From Dasypus novemcinctus (lineage: Eukaryota > Chordata > Mammalia > Cingulata > Dasypodidae), in the NCBI RefSeq assembly GCF_030445035.2, contig NC_080680.1, positions 111,316,228 to 111,380,227 on the forward strand: DNA of 64,000 nt, read 5' to 3'. A program made the position numbers and the translations under genes. The notes beneath the pieces are model-generated. The model searched no databases and was not told where the DNA came from. It saw only the letters and a program-made list of their open reading frames with translations. Below, piece by piece: positions 54,386 to 64,000 of this stretch (position 1 is its first letter; each line of letters starts with the position of its first letter).

Positions 54386-55690
54386 GGTAGTCTGGGGAAG
54401 TAAATGTCAGTTGAAAGAAAACTAGAAAATAACCTAGGGACTGAATAACATAGTGAACCAAGAGGGGCATGAGAATTGTGGTTGATGGTACAGATGCAAG
54501 AGTGTCCTTCTGTGAGCTAGTGCAGATGCAGGGTGGTGGGAACGTGGAGAAGCATGGGAAAAATACGATTGGTGTGACCTTTGGACTGTGGCGAACAGCA
54601 ATACTATGATATTCTTGCATCAATGCCAAAGATGTACTGTGTTGATAATGGGGTGATAATGGGGGGGGGTAATGGAAAAAGTATGGCAAATATACACTAT
54701 GGACCATGGTTGGTGATAATAGTCTGATGATATTATCATAATCTGTAACGAACATTCCACCACGGTGTGCTGTGTTGGTGAAGGGGTGTTATATGGGAAT
54801 TCTATACATGTGCATGATGGTTTTGTAAGTTCACAACCTCTGTATCAAAAATATATTTTTAAAAAATAGAGTGGATTGGGGGAAAAATACACCAAATGTA
54901 AGATAGAGACTATAGTTAGTGGTAATATTTTGACAATGTTCTTGCATAGAGTATAACAAATGTTTCACAACAATGCAAGGTATTGGTGTAGGGGTGATTT
55001 ATTTTCTAAGTTCATAACATTTACTATGCACTTATTGTTTATGCATGTTCATGTATGAATGATATACTTCAATTAAAAATATATTTTAAAAAATTAAAAA
55101 ATAAACAGGTTTGACAAAGGTAATGATAAATCAAGGAATTTGGACTCATAAATATATAATTTGTATTAAGAACTACGTAAATGTGGAGGAAGGGAAGGGT
55201 ATAGGAACATAGTTTTGCGTGTACTGTTGAAGTTGTTGTTATCAAATCAAACAAGATTGTTATAGATTGAAGGTGTTAAATTTAAGTCCCATGGTAACCA
55301 CAGAAAATATCAGAGAATATGCAAACTCATAGAGACAGAAAGTAGAATACAGACTGCCAGGTGCAGGGGTGGGGCGGGAGGGAGGGAAGTAGGGTTCATG
55401 CATGATGGGTACAGGGGTTCTGTTTGAGGTACTGAAAAGTTTTAGTAATGGATGGCGATAAGTGTTCCACAACATTGGAAATGTGATTAATCCCACTGCA
55501 TTGTATGTTTGGGAGCGATTGAAATGGGAAAGCTTATGTTGTAATATGTTTCCACAATTTAAAAAAAAAAGACAAAGAGAAACCAAAGAGATAATGATAA
55601 CTACACTACATCATCCTGGGTGGGACCTAATAATAGAAGATAGAAGGCTCCAAAACACATTATTGGGACATGTAAAGAAAATTGGACTGT
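54386..55690 (+). mobile_element. L1 3' UTR sequence
   Basis: This is a non-coding continuation of the L1. Repeated motifs are GATGTACTGTGTTGATAATGG, TTATATGGGAATTCTATACATG and CATGTATGAATGATATACTTC, then an A-rich end near 55110. Segment 55115-55570 has similar texture and a second A run (55561-55570), and may be another 3' end. A G run lies at 54661-54670. Confidence 0.6.
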
Positions 55691-55692
55691 AG

Positions 55693-56105
55693 GGGGCGGA
55701 CTTGGCCCAGTGGTTAGGTCGCCCGTCTACCACATAGGAGGTCCGCGGTTCAAACCCCGGGCCTTCTTGACCCGTGTGGAGCTGGCCCATGTGCAGTGCT
55801 GATGCCCACAAGGAGTGCCATGCCACACAGGGGTCTCCCCCCCTAGGGGAAACCCCACGCACAAGGAGTGCACCCCATAAGGAGAGCTGCCCAGCGCGAA
55901 AGAAAGTGCAGCCTGCCCAGGAGTGGCGCCGCCCACATGGAGAGCTGACACAACAAGATGACGCAACAAAAAGAGACACAGATTCCCGTGCTGCAGAAGT
56001 GGACAAAGACAATGATGCAGCAAATAGACACAGAAAACAGACAACCGGGGTGGGGGGGAGGGGAGAGAAATAAATAGATAAATAAATCTTTAAAAAAAAA
56101 AAAGA
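55693..56105 (+). mobile_element. DAS-type SINE with long target duplication
   Basis: A full-length, little-diverged copy, GGGCGGACTTGGCCCAGTGG to AAATAAATC plus an A run. It is flanked by AAGAAAATTGGACTGTAG at about 55675-55692 and 56106-56123. Confidence 0.95.
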
Positions 56106-56123
56106 AAGAAAATTGGACTGTAG

Positions 56124-56336
56124 ACTGTAAGCTTTATAGCAATGTTAAATTTCTTGAACTTGTTAATTGCACTTACGATGCTTAAGATGGTTACGTAAGT
56201 TAAGTGAATATTCTTGTTCTTAAGAAATGTACTTGACAGTATTTAAGTGTTCAAGGAACACGATGTATGCAACTTACATTTAAGGATTCAAGTGCTTAGA
56301 AAATACATTGATAGAGATGATGGATGGATGATAGAT
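56124..56336. other. Non-coding AT-rich stretch
   Basis: No feature is recognised before the GATA microsatellite. Confidence 0.35.
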
Positions 56337-56338
56337 GA

Positions 56339-56388
<50 letters not shown>

Positions 56389-56395
56389 GATAGAT
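56337..56395 (+). repeat. (GATA)n microsatellite
   Basis: About a dozen uninterrupted ATAG units, followed by a GGAAGGAAGAAAAAGGAAGG purine run to about 56432. Confidence 0.95.
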
Positions 56396-56435
56396 AAAAG
56401 GGAAGGAAGAAAAAGGAAGGAAGAAAGGAAGATAA

Positions 56436-57315
56436 AATTGGCAAAATGTTTCTATTGGTCATGGTCTTGGGAGATAGGTGTTCTCTATATAGAGTGTGTA
56501 TTATTTCTGCAGCTGTCCTGTAAGTTTGAAAGTACTTCAAAATTAAAAGTTTAAACAAACAAAAAAAACAATATACAACCAATAGAATGGCTAAAATGAA
56601 AACAAAAACAAAAACTAACAGTACCAAGTGTTAACAAGGATAGTAGAGCAAATGAAACTCATGCATTGCTGATAGGAATACAAAATTTCACCACCCCTTT
56701 GGAAAACAGTTTCACAATTTCTTATAAAGTTAAACATTCACATACCACAAGATTAATCAATTCCACTCCTAGGTATTACTCAAGAGAAATGAAAACATGT
56801 ATTCACAAAGACTTGTATGTCACTGTTAATAGTACAGTTCATACTAAGCAAAATCTGGAAACAGTCCAAGTGTCCATTAATAGAAGAATGGATAAACAAA
56901 TTGTGGAATATTCATACAGTTGAATATTAACCCAGCAGTAATAAAAAATATCTATGATATATGCAATATGAGATTCATACATATTGGCTGAATTTCAACA
57001 TCCTTATGCTAGGTGAAAGCAGCCAGACATAAAAAAGCCCATACTTTATGATTTCAAGTATATAAAACTATTTTTACAAGGCAAATCTAATCTCTTAGAA
57101 AGTTACAGAAAGCAGATCAGTAGATGCCTGGGACAAGGGAGTGATGGAAAATTGAATGAGGAAGGGCACAAGGGAACTTTTTGAATGATGGAAATATTCT
57201 TTGTATTGATTTGATAGCATTTATACATGCTTATGAATTTGTCAAAAGGCATTAAATGGGTGCATTGGTGCATTTTATAGGTAAATTATACCTCAATGAA
57301 GTTAAAGTTTTGTGT
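56436..57315 (+). mobile_element. Old L1 3' end(s)
   Basis: CAGCTGTCCTGTAAGTTTGAAAG (56511) is one old L1 3' terminus. From 56570 a second fragment runs through ORF2 C-terminal landmarks (GGAAAACAGTTTCACAATTTC, CCAAGTGTCCATTAATAGAAG, GTTGAATATTAACCCAGCAG) to a 3' UTR ending CTCAATGAAGTTAAAG and a T run. Confidence 0.75.
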
Positions 57316-58170
57316 TTTTTTTCCCAACAAAAGTGCATCCAGGGGGGGTTTCATTGCCTTTGGAGAGTCTTACTAGCTGGGTAGAGTTTGAACTAGACCA
57401 CAGAAGGTTCTGACTTCACCAATGAGGTTGAAGAAGCCCGCTGGGGCTCTGGTGACAGTTCCAATCCTAACAGGCACCCTGGTGCAGTGTGCACATACAG
57501 TGCTGCTGATGTAGCCAGGTCAGTGAAAATGAGAAGCTCTCAAGGCATTTGAGCGCTTCTGCTTTACATGTCTGTGCTTGTGTCATTCCCAGAGCATCAA
57601 GACTGTCCTGGGTACATGGGTGAGGGGATCAAGTCTCCAGACACTTTTCCAGGAATCTGCTTGTGCTGGTCGTGCGGTACAAAGGGATGAAAGGAGAAGC
57701 ATCTGGAGGTAAGAAGACCACAGCCTAGTGCCTCCTCTTTAAGAGCTAGGGCTCAAAGCTAGTTGGGCAGGGCTGAGTCTCTTCTAAGAAGGAAGTAGGA
57801 GCAAGAAGCCAGGGTTCATGACTAGGAGAAAGAAGAGAGGGGCACAGGGGAGGCTAGTGACTTTAATGTCCTCCCTTTGGGACCCAATCCCCACCTTCTG
57901 AGAGCTTCCCTCCCAAAACTGCCTAGACCAGGTCCCAAACCCAGCACACACCTTTCACCTGGATTACGCTGCCGGGATCCCTCTATTCAGGTATAAAGCT
58001 GCTGCTTCATCAAACTGGGATCTTTCCTAGACTTGCCCATTTTCCAACACTTGATCGACACCTCTGGTCATTGGGGCTTAGAAAGATGGCCTCAGAATCA
58101 GTTCCAATCCCCCATGTTACTCAGAAGGAAAGTGGAGCCCTGGGAGATAAAACCTGAAGTATGAATTAGA
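57316..58170. other. Unique-looking non-coding stretch
   Basis: There are no open frames of note and no repeat recognised on either strand. This region has moderate GC and lacks the lineage-specific repeats that fill the rest of the window. Confidence 0.4.
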
Positions 58171-58305
58171 CCAGTGAGCATTTTAGATCTGTCAGGCTTG
58201 AATTCAAATTACTCCCTTACTTACTGCTAGATGGAAATGGGCAAGTCAGTGAAGCTCTTTGGACCTCTTTCTCCTTATCTGTAGCATAGGTACAATGACC
58301 CGTTG
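58171..58305 (+). mobile_element. MIR fragment
   Basis: GGCTTGAATTCAAATTACTCCC, AAATGGGCAAGTCAGTGAAGC and CTCCTTATCTGTAGCATAGG follow the MIR order (GTTCGAATCCCGGCTC, TTGGGCAAGTTACTTAAC, TTCCTCATCTGTAAAATGG). Confidence 0.72.
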
Positions 58306-58530
58306 GATTACACAGTACAGTGACCCCTAGGATATTATAGGCCAAGTGCAAAATGCACTGCAGGGTATCTGCTGCACAGTGGGCCATGCAGGGGGGTGTC
58401 GGGTGGGGAGGGGTGCTGACTGCTGCCCCAGAACAGTTCTCCTTGCCTTCTTGCCTTCTCTGGCTTTGCTCCTGAATAAAAGGACTACAAGATTCATTAT
58501 TCATTCTGGTCTCTTGTGGCTCATTAGTAT

Positions 58531-58586
58531 CTTCTCTCTCTCTCTGTCTCTCTCTCTCTGTCCCTCTGTCTCTCTGTCTCTCTCTC

Positions 58587-58620
<34 letters not shown>

Positions 58621-58622
58621 CT
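58531..58622 (+). repeat. (TC)n-rich satellite with TCTG interruptions
   Basis: About 90 bp of CT dinucleotides with regular CTGTCTCTCTC interruptions. The apparent Ser-Leu and Arg-Glu peptides crossing it are artefacts. Confidence 0.95.
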
Positions 58623-59479
58623 TGGAGGAATCTGAGCAGTCGATAGTAGTTTTTTGACCCAACCAGTACCCTTTTCCAGCTTTATAACTAATGGGGTGGT
58701 GGTGGCAATAAGAACGCTGCCGGCTTCCCAGCCCACCCTCGGCAGGCGGGCCTCGCCTTCTTCAGAAGTGGCAAAGGGCAGGGAACGCACGGAGGCGGCA
58801 GACTGCCAGCGTCTGGCAACCTTAGCCCCCACACAGAAGCCAGTAGAGCAGGGACTGTCACCACCTCCCAGTCCATAGTGTTCCTCTCAGGCAGGGACAT
58901 GCAGGACAGACGAGGGAATGAGGTTTATTTTCACAGGTCTCAGCCTTGCCTAGAGGTGAAATTACAAGAAGGTACATGCCCAAGAGGCTCTGTTGGAGCT
59001 CCAGACCCGAGGCCTCTCTTCATCTAGAGCTGACACTCTTCCCACCCCGCCCATCCCCTGCCACCCAAGCCCTCCTCCGGGATTGGCTCATGAGCCACAT
59101 TGTGCTTGACCCCTGATCATAATGCACTGGGTCTATATATGGCTTTGCTGTCATTATGTTTACATTGATGTCATTAGCCTAAGGAGGCAACTCAAAACTT
59201 GGGCAGCCAGAAGAGACGCTTGAGGATCTGTGCTTAGCCAAGACCTCGGTTTTCTGGGTCATATTCCACCTCTGCCCTTGGTTTACTTCATTTCTGTGGT
59301 CACAAGAAAGTCCAGGCTTTACAACCTCAACCCCATTTTGACTGGGCCTTTCACAAAATTTCTAACCAAGTACATTTCATGTACTTACTACTAAAACACA
59401 CCAATAATGTCTATATTCTGATACTAAAGGTTCATCTTCTGGCTGATACTACTTTTCAAATAACCTCAACAGTTTAGCT
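58623..59479. other. Unique-looking non-coding stretch with TATA/CArG-like motif
   Basis: No coding frame is supported. At 59132-59141 CTATATATGG resembles a CArG/TATA element, embedded in ATTGGCTCATGAGCCA and TGATCATAATGC neighbours. This could be a regulatory element or chance. Confidence 0.25.
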
Positions 59480-59695
59480 GACTCTTACTGAGCACTCACC
59501 ATGTCCCACGAAGTATGCTAAGTGTTTGAAATGCATGCTCTCACTTAACCATCATGTTCCGTGACATAGTTACCATTTATCATCCCCATTTTCCAGATGA
59601 GGAAACTGAGGCTCAGAGGCATTGAGTCACTTGCTCATCTAGTAATAATGGAGGAGGGATTGAACACAGGTCTGTCTGCTATTATAATTATTCTT
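59480..59695 (-). mobile_element. MIR, minus strand
   Basis: CTTACTGAGCACTCACCATGTCCC, CCCCATTTTCCAGATGAGGAAACTGAGGCTCAGAGG and GATTGAACACAGGTCTGTCTG are antisense MIR in correct order. This is the best-preserved MIR of the window. Confidence 0.85.
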
Positions 59696-61238
59696 CTCAC
59701 CACTACCCCCATCATCATCCATTATAAAGCATAAAGGAAGTTTTTCTTTTATCTCCAATGCCATCCTACCTCTTACGTAGGTACAACTTTTTGGTGAATG
59801 AGACACACACTCTCCAATTAATACAAATAGTCGGACAAATGTCCTCTGTGTTGATAACATGGTCCTACTCTCCAGGTCCAGGGGTGGCCTCCAGAAATAG
59901 CTGAACCTGGAAGTAAGTTACTGCCGAAGAAGAGAAAATTTGTCATTAGATCAAAGCTGAAATTTCCATTTTGCTTCATGTCTTGAGTATCCTGCTGTGT
60001 GATAGCAATGACCGCCAAGTGCTGCAATTGGCTTGGCTTTTATCCTGGTGGCACTACGTGGGCTTAGTGCCCTTGAGAGCCACACTGGACATCTAGGGGG
60101 GCAGAGGGGGCTCGCTTAGAGTCTCCTGCCTCAACTTCTGACAAGGCTTTGGTGCCCCTGCTTCCTGCATAGGAGAAAAGCTTTCCGGTCTTTCCTGAAA
60201 AGAGCCTGCACCCAATCTGCAGGTTCCCCACACTCCTACATGAGGCTGGATTTGGTAGGGGTAAAGGGTGGGCAGTAGAGGAGCAGAATTTTGTTACCAC
60301 AAGACGTGATGAGGTGTTTCCTTATTCAGGACCAAATGTCCTATTGAATGATTGAGGGTCAAATATAAGAGTTGAAGTCAGAGGAAGGACAGGTAATCTG
60401 GGCCAGGGCAGTGGGAAAGGTTTCAGGGAAGCAGAGAGACTTAAGGAAAGGGACGGGATTCAGATTAGAAGGGCATTCCTGGTGGAGACTGCAGTGGAGG
60501 AAAGATTGTGCTGAATGAGGATGGACTCATGATGAAACGCCAATGGAAAGGAGGGTGTCAGAGGAGAGTGGATCTGGAATAAGGGTGAAAGGGGGTGGTG
60601 GGGAGCATGGCAGCTTGGGGGCAGGGGCAGCGCTATCAGGGGAGTGGCCTCTGAGGAAGACCGAATTCAAAGGGCATGCTGGAATTAGAAGAAATGGAGA
60701 GTCCAGGCACCAGAGGCCAGTAGGTGGCAAGAGACATCATGTCACCCAGAACAAAGAATCCAACAGGGCTCCCAGCCCCTTTGGAACACCCTGAAGGTCC
60801 CCTCCTGCAGGAAATGGGGCTGGCATTTCTTTACAGAATTTAAGAAAACACAGAGCCATGAAATCTTGTCCTCAATGTGTGCCTTTCCTTGATAAGCCTG
60901 GTTGGGAATTTGCTTTCTGATCCACAGAGAGAGGCAGGAAAATGGAACTTGACCCTTGCAATCTTCCCAGGCTTTTCTTTTTTCTGTCCCCAACCCTTCT
61001 TAGCAGCCTTCTGCCCTGGAAGTTCACTTTGCAAGATGAAGCTGATACCGTCATTGATGCCATAGAGGGCCTTCGGGTCAAAGGCTGATTGCCTGTGGCT
61101 GATCCTTCCTGCCCTGTGGCCAACACTTTCCCCAGCCTGTGATACCACATCGTCTTTCCCTCAAGCAAGACTCTTGGGACATGGATTCCAATTCTGCCAA
61201 GTCCACTTGTCCCCAAGGTCTCATAAGTTTGTCAAAGA
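59696..61238. other. Unique-looking non-coding stretch
   Basis: Several 60-115-codon frames occur on both strands (for example minus 60840-61216 in two frames), but none carries a domain, signal or splice context that I can defend. Confidence 0.4.
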
Positions 61239-61520
61239 CAACTTATTTATTCCCCATACTTCCCCATGGCTCCCTCATCTGTCTGCTCACTGTGTGCTTG
61301 CTGTGTCTGCTCATCTTCTTTAGGAGGCATCAGGAACCAAACCTGGGACCTCCCATGTGGGAGGTAGCTGCCCAACCACTTGAGCCACATCTGCTCCCTG
61401 CTTGTTGTGTCTCCTTGTTGCATTAGCTCATCTTCTTTAAGAAGCACCAAGAACTGAACCCAGTACCTCCCATGTGGGAGGCAGGTGCCTAACTAACTGC
61501 TTGAGCCACATCCATTCCTG
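61239..61520 (-). mobile_element. Dimeric tRNA-headed SINE, minus strand
   Basis: Two antisense tRNA-like heads: CAAACCTGGGACCTCCCATG ... TTGAGCCACATCTGCTCCC (about 61338-61400) and CTGAACCCAGTACCTCCCATG ... TTGAGCCACATCCATTCC (about 61454-61518). The two monomers are about 116 bp apart. This is the same dimer type as 52010-52362. Confidence 0.82.
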
Positions 61521-61865
61521 TCAAAGACTTGTGCAGCCCCCCTCCCTTTCCTGGAGACAATCCTCAGAAAAGGGGTCTGCCCAGAACTGAGCATCCTGAG
61601 GTTGCTGCCTCCTGGGAAAGCCCCTTGGGACGCTCTTCTCCTTCAGGAACCCTCAAGCATCAGAGATACAGCAAGCAGAAGCCTGTTTTCTCAAAAGATC
61701 CCCTGCCTTCCCACCTCCAGCCCTAAGGCCAAGTTCCACCCGCAACTCCACCTTGAAGTCAGTTGCAGGTCCTCAGGGCTGTGACAGAATTATTTAAGCA
61801 ACGTTTGTTTAGTTTATGTGAATTTGAATAGGCCTCCTCTACAAATAAGAGGCCATCTTTATTGG
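61521..61865. other. Non-coding stretch
   Basis: No gene or repeat is recognised. Confidence 0.35.
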
Positions 61866-62065
61866 GCACGTCCACCTGCTGGCACGATTCTTTCTCCTCA
61901 CTTCCCATGAGTGATGTCATTCAACACTCCCAACAAGACTGAAAGGTTAGTGCCATTAGACCCAGTTTAGATAAGAGGAAACCAAAGAGGGCAGGTTACT
62001 TAGTGAGAAAATGAGAAAGCCAAGATTCCCCTGGAGCTCAAATTCCTAACCACTAGCTCTGGGGC
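61866..62065 (-). mobile_element. MIR relic, minus strand
   Basis: CACTCCCAACAAGACTGAAAGG, GTTTAGATAAGAGGAAACCAAAG, GGCAGGTTACTTAGTGAG and TCAAATTCCTAACCACTAGC follow antisense MIR with high divergence. Confidence 0.6.
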
Positions 62066-63690
62066 AGGAGGCCACATGTAGCTTTTTATATTGAAGATTA
62101 AATCGTGCATTTAAACATTTATATTCCATATGTACATTGAATATTAAATTAAAATTACATAAAATTTACAATTTACATCTTTGGTCATGATGGTCCTAAT
62201 AGTCATTTTCAAGTGCTCAGTAGCCACATGACTACTGTATCAAAGAACACAAAAAACCTAGACCATTGCCACCACCTTGGAAGGCATTGTAATGCGCTGT
62301 CTCTTGTGTATACTCCTGGGCAAGGAGGAGGCTCACTGCCATGACTCACTTTCCTCACGCCAGTGCAACTCGTTCACTAAAATGCTCACTGTGTGCGCTT
62401 CTTTGGGAAAGCGTGACCTTGACTTTCCTTTCCTGCTGCCAGTTCTCTTCAGTCTCCAGGAGTGTGGTTGGGACCCTTGCCACCAGGACACAAAGAAAGA
62501 AAGCGATTTTGGTGTTAAGAATGAGCTAATGACAAGCCTGGGCCTGGCCTCCCCACACTAGCACAGGGTGCCCAGCAGGAGAACCTCAGTGAGTGGGTTT
62601 CCCTGCCACGGCCACAGGCAGAGGCGCATTCTCTCAGTCGCAGCTCTGGACACAGCTGACCTTTCTCTGGAAACCCCAAGCTGTATTACGGCCAATTGTC
62701 CCTGAAAACAAGGCCTCTACTCATCTCCTGAGCCTTAGAGGCCGACGGAGGTCACATCTTCCTAAGTTCCTGGATTCCTTTTAGCTTCTCTACCTTAAGA
62801 GTATATATCTGGAAAAGAAGACTCATTCGCAATCAGCTACCAGGTGGTTTCTCTCTATAAACAACCTCCGCTGAAGGAATGTGCCCAGCAGGAGGCATGC
62901 TTGCTTCTGAATGACGTTTATGCTGGGGCCCCCTGGTTTTGGAGTCAGAACCTGAAGCCATAGCCCTGCTCCCACCCCCACCCCCAGGGGTGTCCTGTTT
63001 TTCTCTCCTCCTGCATCTCATCCTCTCAGTACCCAGCAGGGAGGCTGAAGTCTGCTGCCCTTGCCTCCACCTCAGCAGCCTCTGCCCCATTTCACAGCTG
63101 GTTCTTCCGTGGTCCAAACACAGCCTCCTAACACTGTGGTCTTTTCCTGTTGGCTGTGCGGTCCTGCTCCGTTGTTCTCCTGTGACCCCCACACCAGGAG
63201 TGTAGGGAAAGGGGGTGGTCTTCGCCTCGTGGCTGAGGGTCAGCTGAAACCCACCATCAAGGGGCAGCCAAGACGATGAAGTTCTTCCTAACCCTGTGTT
63301 GAGCAAGCACCCCAAATCCCAGCTGGCTGGGGAGACTGACCCCGGGGCTCTCTCCTCCTTGAGTGGTGTCTCTGGAAGAGTATCTGGCTGTGTCCTGTGC
63401 TCTGGGTTTGCTCCTCCATAGCAGACTCAGCGTCAGGAGGAGGTTGCCAGTGGACGCATCCTCCCTCCAGTAAGCTCCTCAGGAAGGGCTCTTCCACGTG
63501 GCGCTAGTCTCTCTCTCGTCAAGTAGGACGCTGGGACATGCTTTACCATTCGGACCTGCAAATAGGCAAAAAACGTTCTTCTGCTGTTTGATACCACATA
63601 GAAAGCAAAGAATTTGTAGGAAAAAGACCATAATGAGGAAAATATTATGAAAGAAAGGTAGATTGAGTGGGAAACTATTTGCAAAACATT
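62066..63690. other. Unique-looking non-coding stretch
   Basis: The open frames here (including the 160-codon minus frame at 62833-63315) lack recognisable domains. Opposite-strand frames of similar length overlap them, as expected by chance at this GC content. Confidence 0.4.
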
Positions 63691-64000
63691 TGCTAAAGAG
63701 TCACTGTCAGTCTATATTGATAAGTATTTTATTACTATAAAAAGCTCAGACAAGTTGTTAAAAATTTCAATGACACATTTTGAAAAAGAGGCAAAACCTA
63801 TAAAAAGGCCATTCTCGCATGCGAACACACACACATACGCACAAGAAAATGGAAATATCTAAAATGAAAATATGTTCAATTTCACTGATAGCCAAGGAAT
63901 TAAAATTCAAGTAGCTATGAGAAGCCAAGTCTCACCATTAGTTTGGCAAAAAGTTCTGTATGAAAACTGTAATGATGGACACGTGACATTATACATTTGC
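63691..64000 (+). mobile_element. Old L1 fragment at window end
   Basis: CATTTTGAAAAAGAGGCAAAACC ... ATGTTCAATTTCACTGATAGCCAAGGAATTAAAATTCAAG ... GTTTGGCAAAAAG matches the L1 ORF2 segment that includes NxxSFTDSQGIKIQ-like residues. An (AC)n run lies at 63825-63840. It continues past the window. Confidence 0.6.

Noticed and set aside
58346-58832. Ser-Leu-rich and Arg-Glu-rich open frames
   Set aside because: Both are translations of the CT satellite at 58531-58622.
62833-63315. A 160-codon minus-strand gene
   Set aside because: No motif or exon boundary pattern is visible, and plus-strand frames of similar length overlap. This is consistent with chance in GC-richer sequence.

Overview
This window is a gene-poor, retroelement-dense slice of a mammalian chromosome. 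The host is almost certainly an armadillo (Xenarthra, Dasypus type). At least a dozen copies of a roughly 400-bp tRNA-derived SINE with the hallmark head and GAGAAATAAATAAATAAATCTT-type tail (the armadillo DAS SINE) occur on both strands, beside shorter tRNA-headed relatives. There is no bacterial-style gene organisation and I find no intact protein-coding gene. Most long open frames are antisense or frame shadows of SINEs and LTRs.

Layout. 1-4114: a DAS SINE, then old non-coding DNA with a hAT-like relic and an L1 scrap. 4121-4913: a GC-rich solo LTR with a 6-bp target duplication. 4920-8870: little recognisable except one SINE. 8868-13736 (minus strand): a decayed SPATA31-like locus with an intact membrane-anchor first exon and a clean splice donor; its presumed intron holds a long repeat with an L1-like 3' end. 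16312-17193: a second copy of the GC-rich LTR, inserted inside a DAS SINE. 17873-20118: an ERVL/MaLR-like LTR split by a full-length alpha-tubulin processed pseudogene. 21234-30060: a minus-strand L1 interrupted by another MaLR-like LTR and by a complete but dead class I provirus (22100-29669) with a tRNA-Glu-type primer site; the provirus carries three SINE insertions of its own.

30060-37860: stacked L1 and L1-like 3' ends, a MaLR-like LTR with some internal sequence, SINEs and a further 435-bp LTR. 38880-46015: L1 ORF2 fragments, one of which contains a processed pseudogene of STBD1 (glycogen-binding CBM20 protein) that is itself broken by an L1-like 3' end. 46020-48500: a small GC-rich block followed by a degenerate C2H2 zinc-finger array. 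48515-55690: a long, internally deleted L1 carrying a class II-like solo LTR, a MaLR-like LTR and four SINE-type insertions. 56280-57310: microsatellite and an old L1 3' end. 57310-63690: the least repeat-laden part, with MIR relics, a CT-rich satellite and a SINE dimer but no recognisable gene.

The main value of the window is stratigraphic. Target-site duplications and element interruptions let the order of insertions be read directly: L1, then LTRs and retrocopies, then SINEs, with one LTR younger than its host SINE. I found no undescribed functional system. The most notable items are the SPATA31-like first exon, the nested STBD1 and tubulin retrocopies, and the provirus whose two LTRs differ by one tandem-repeat unit.
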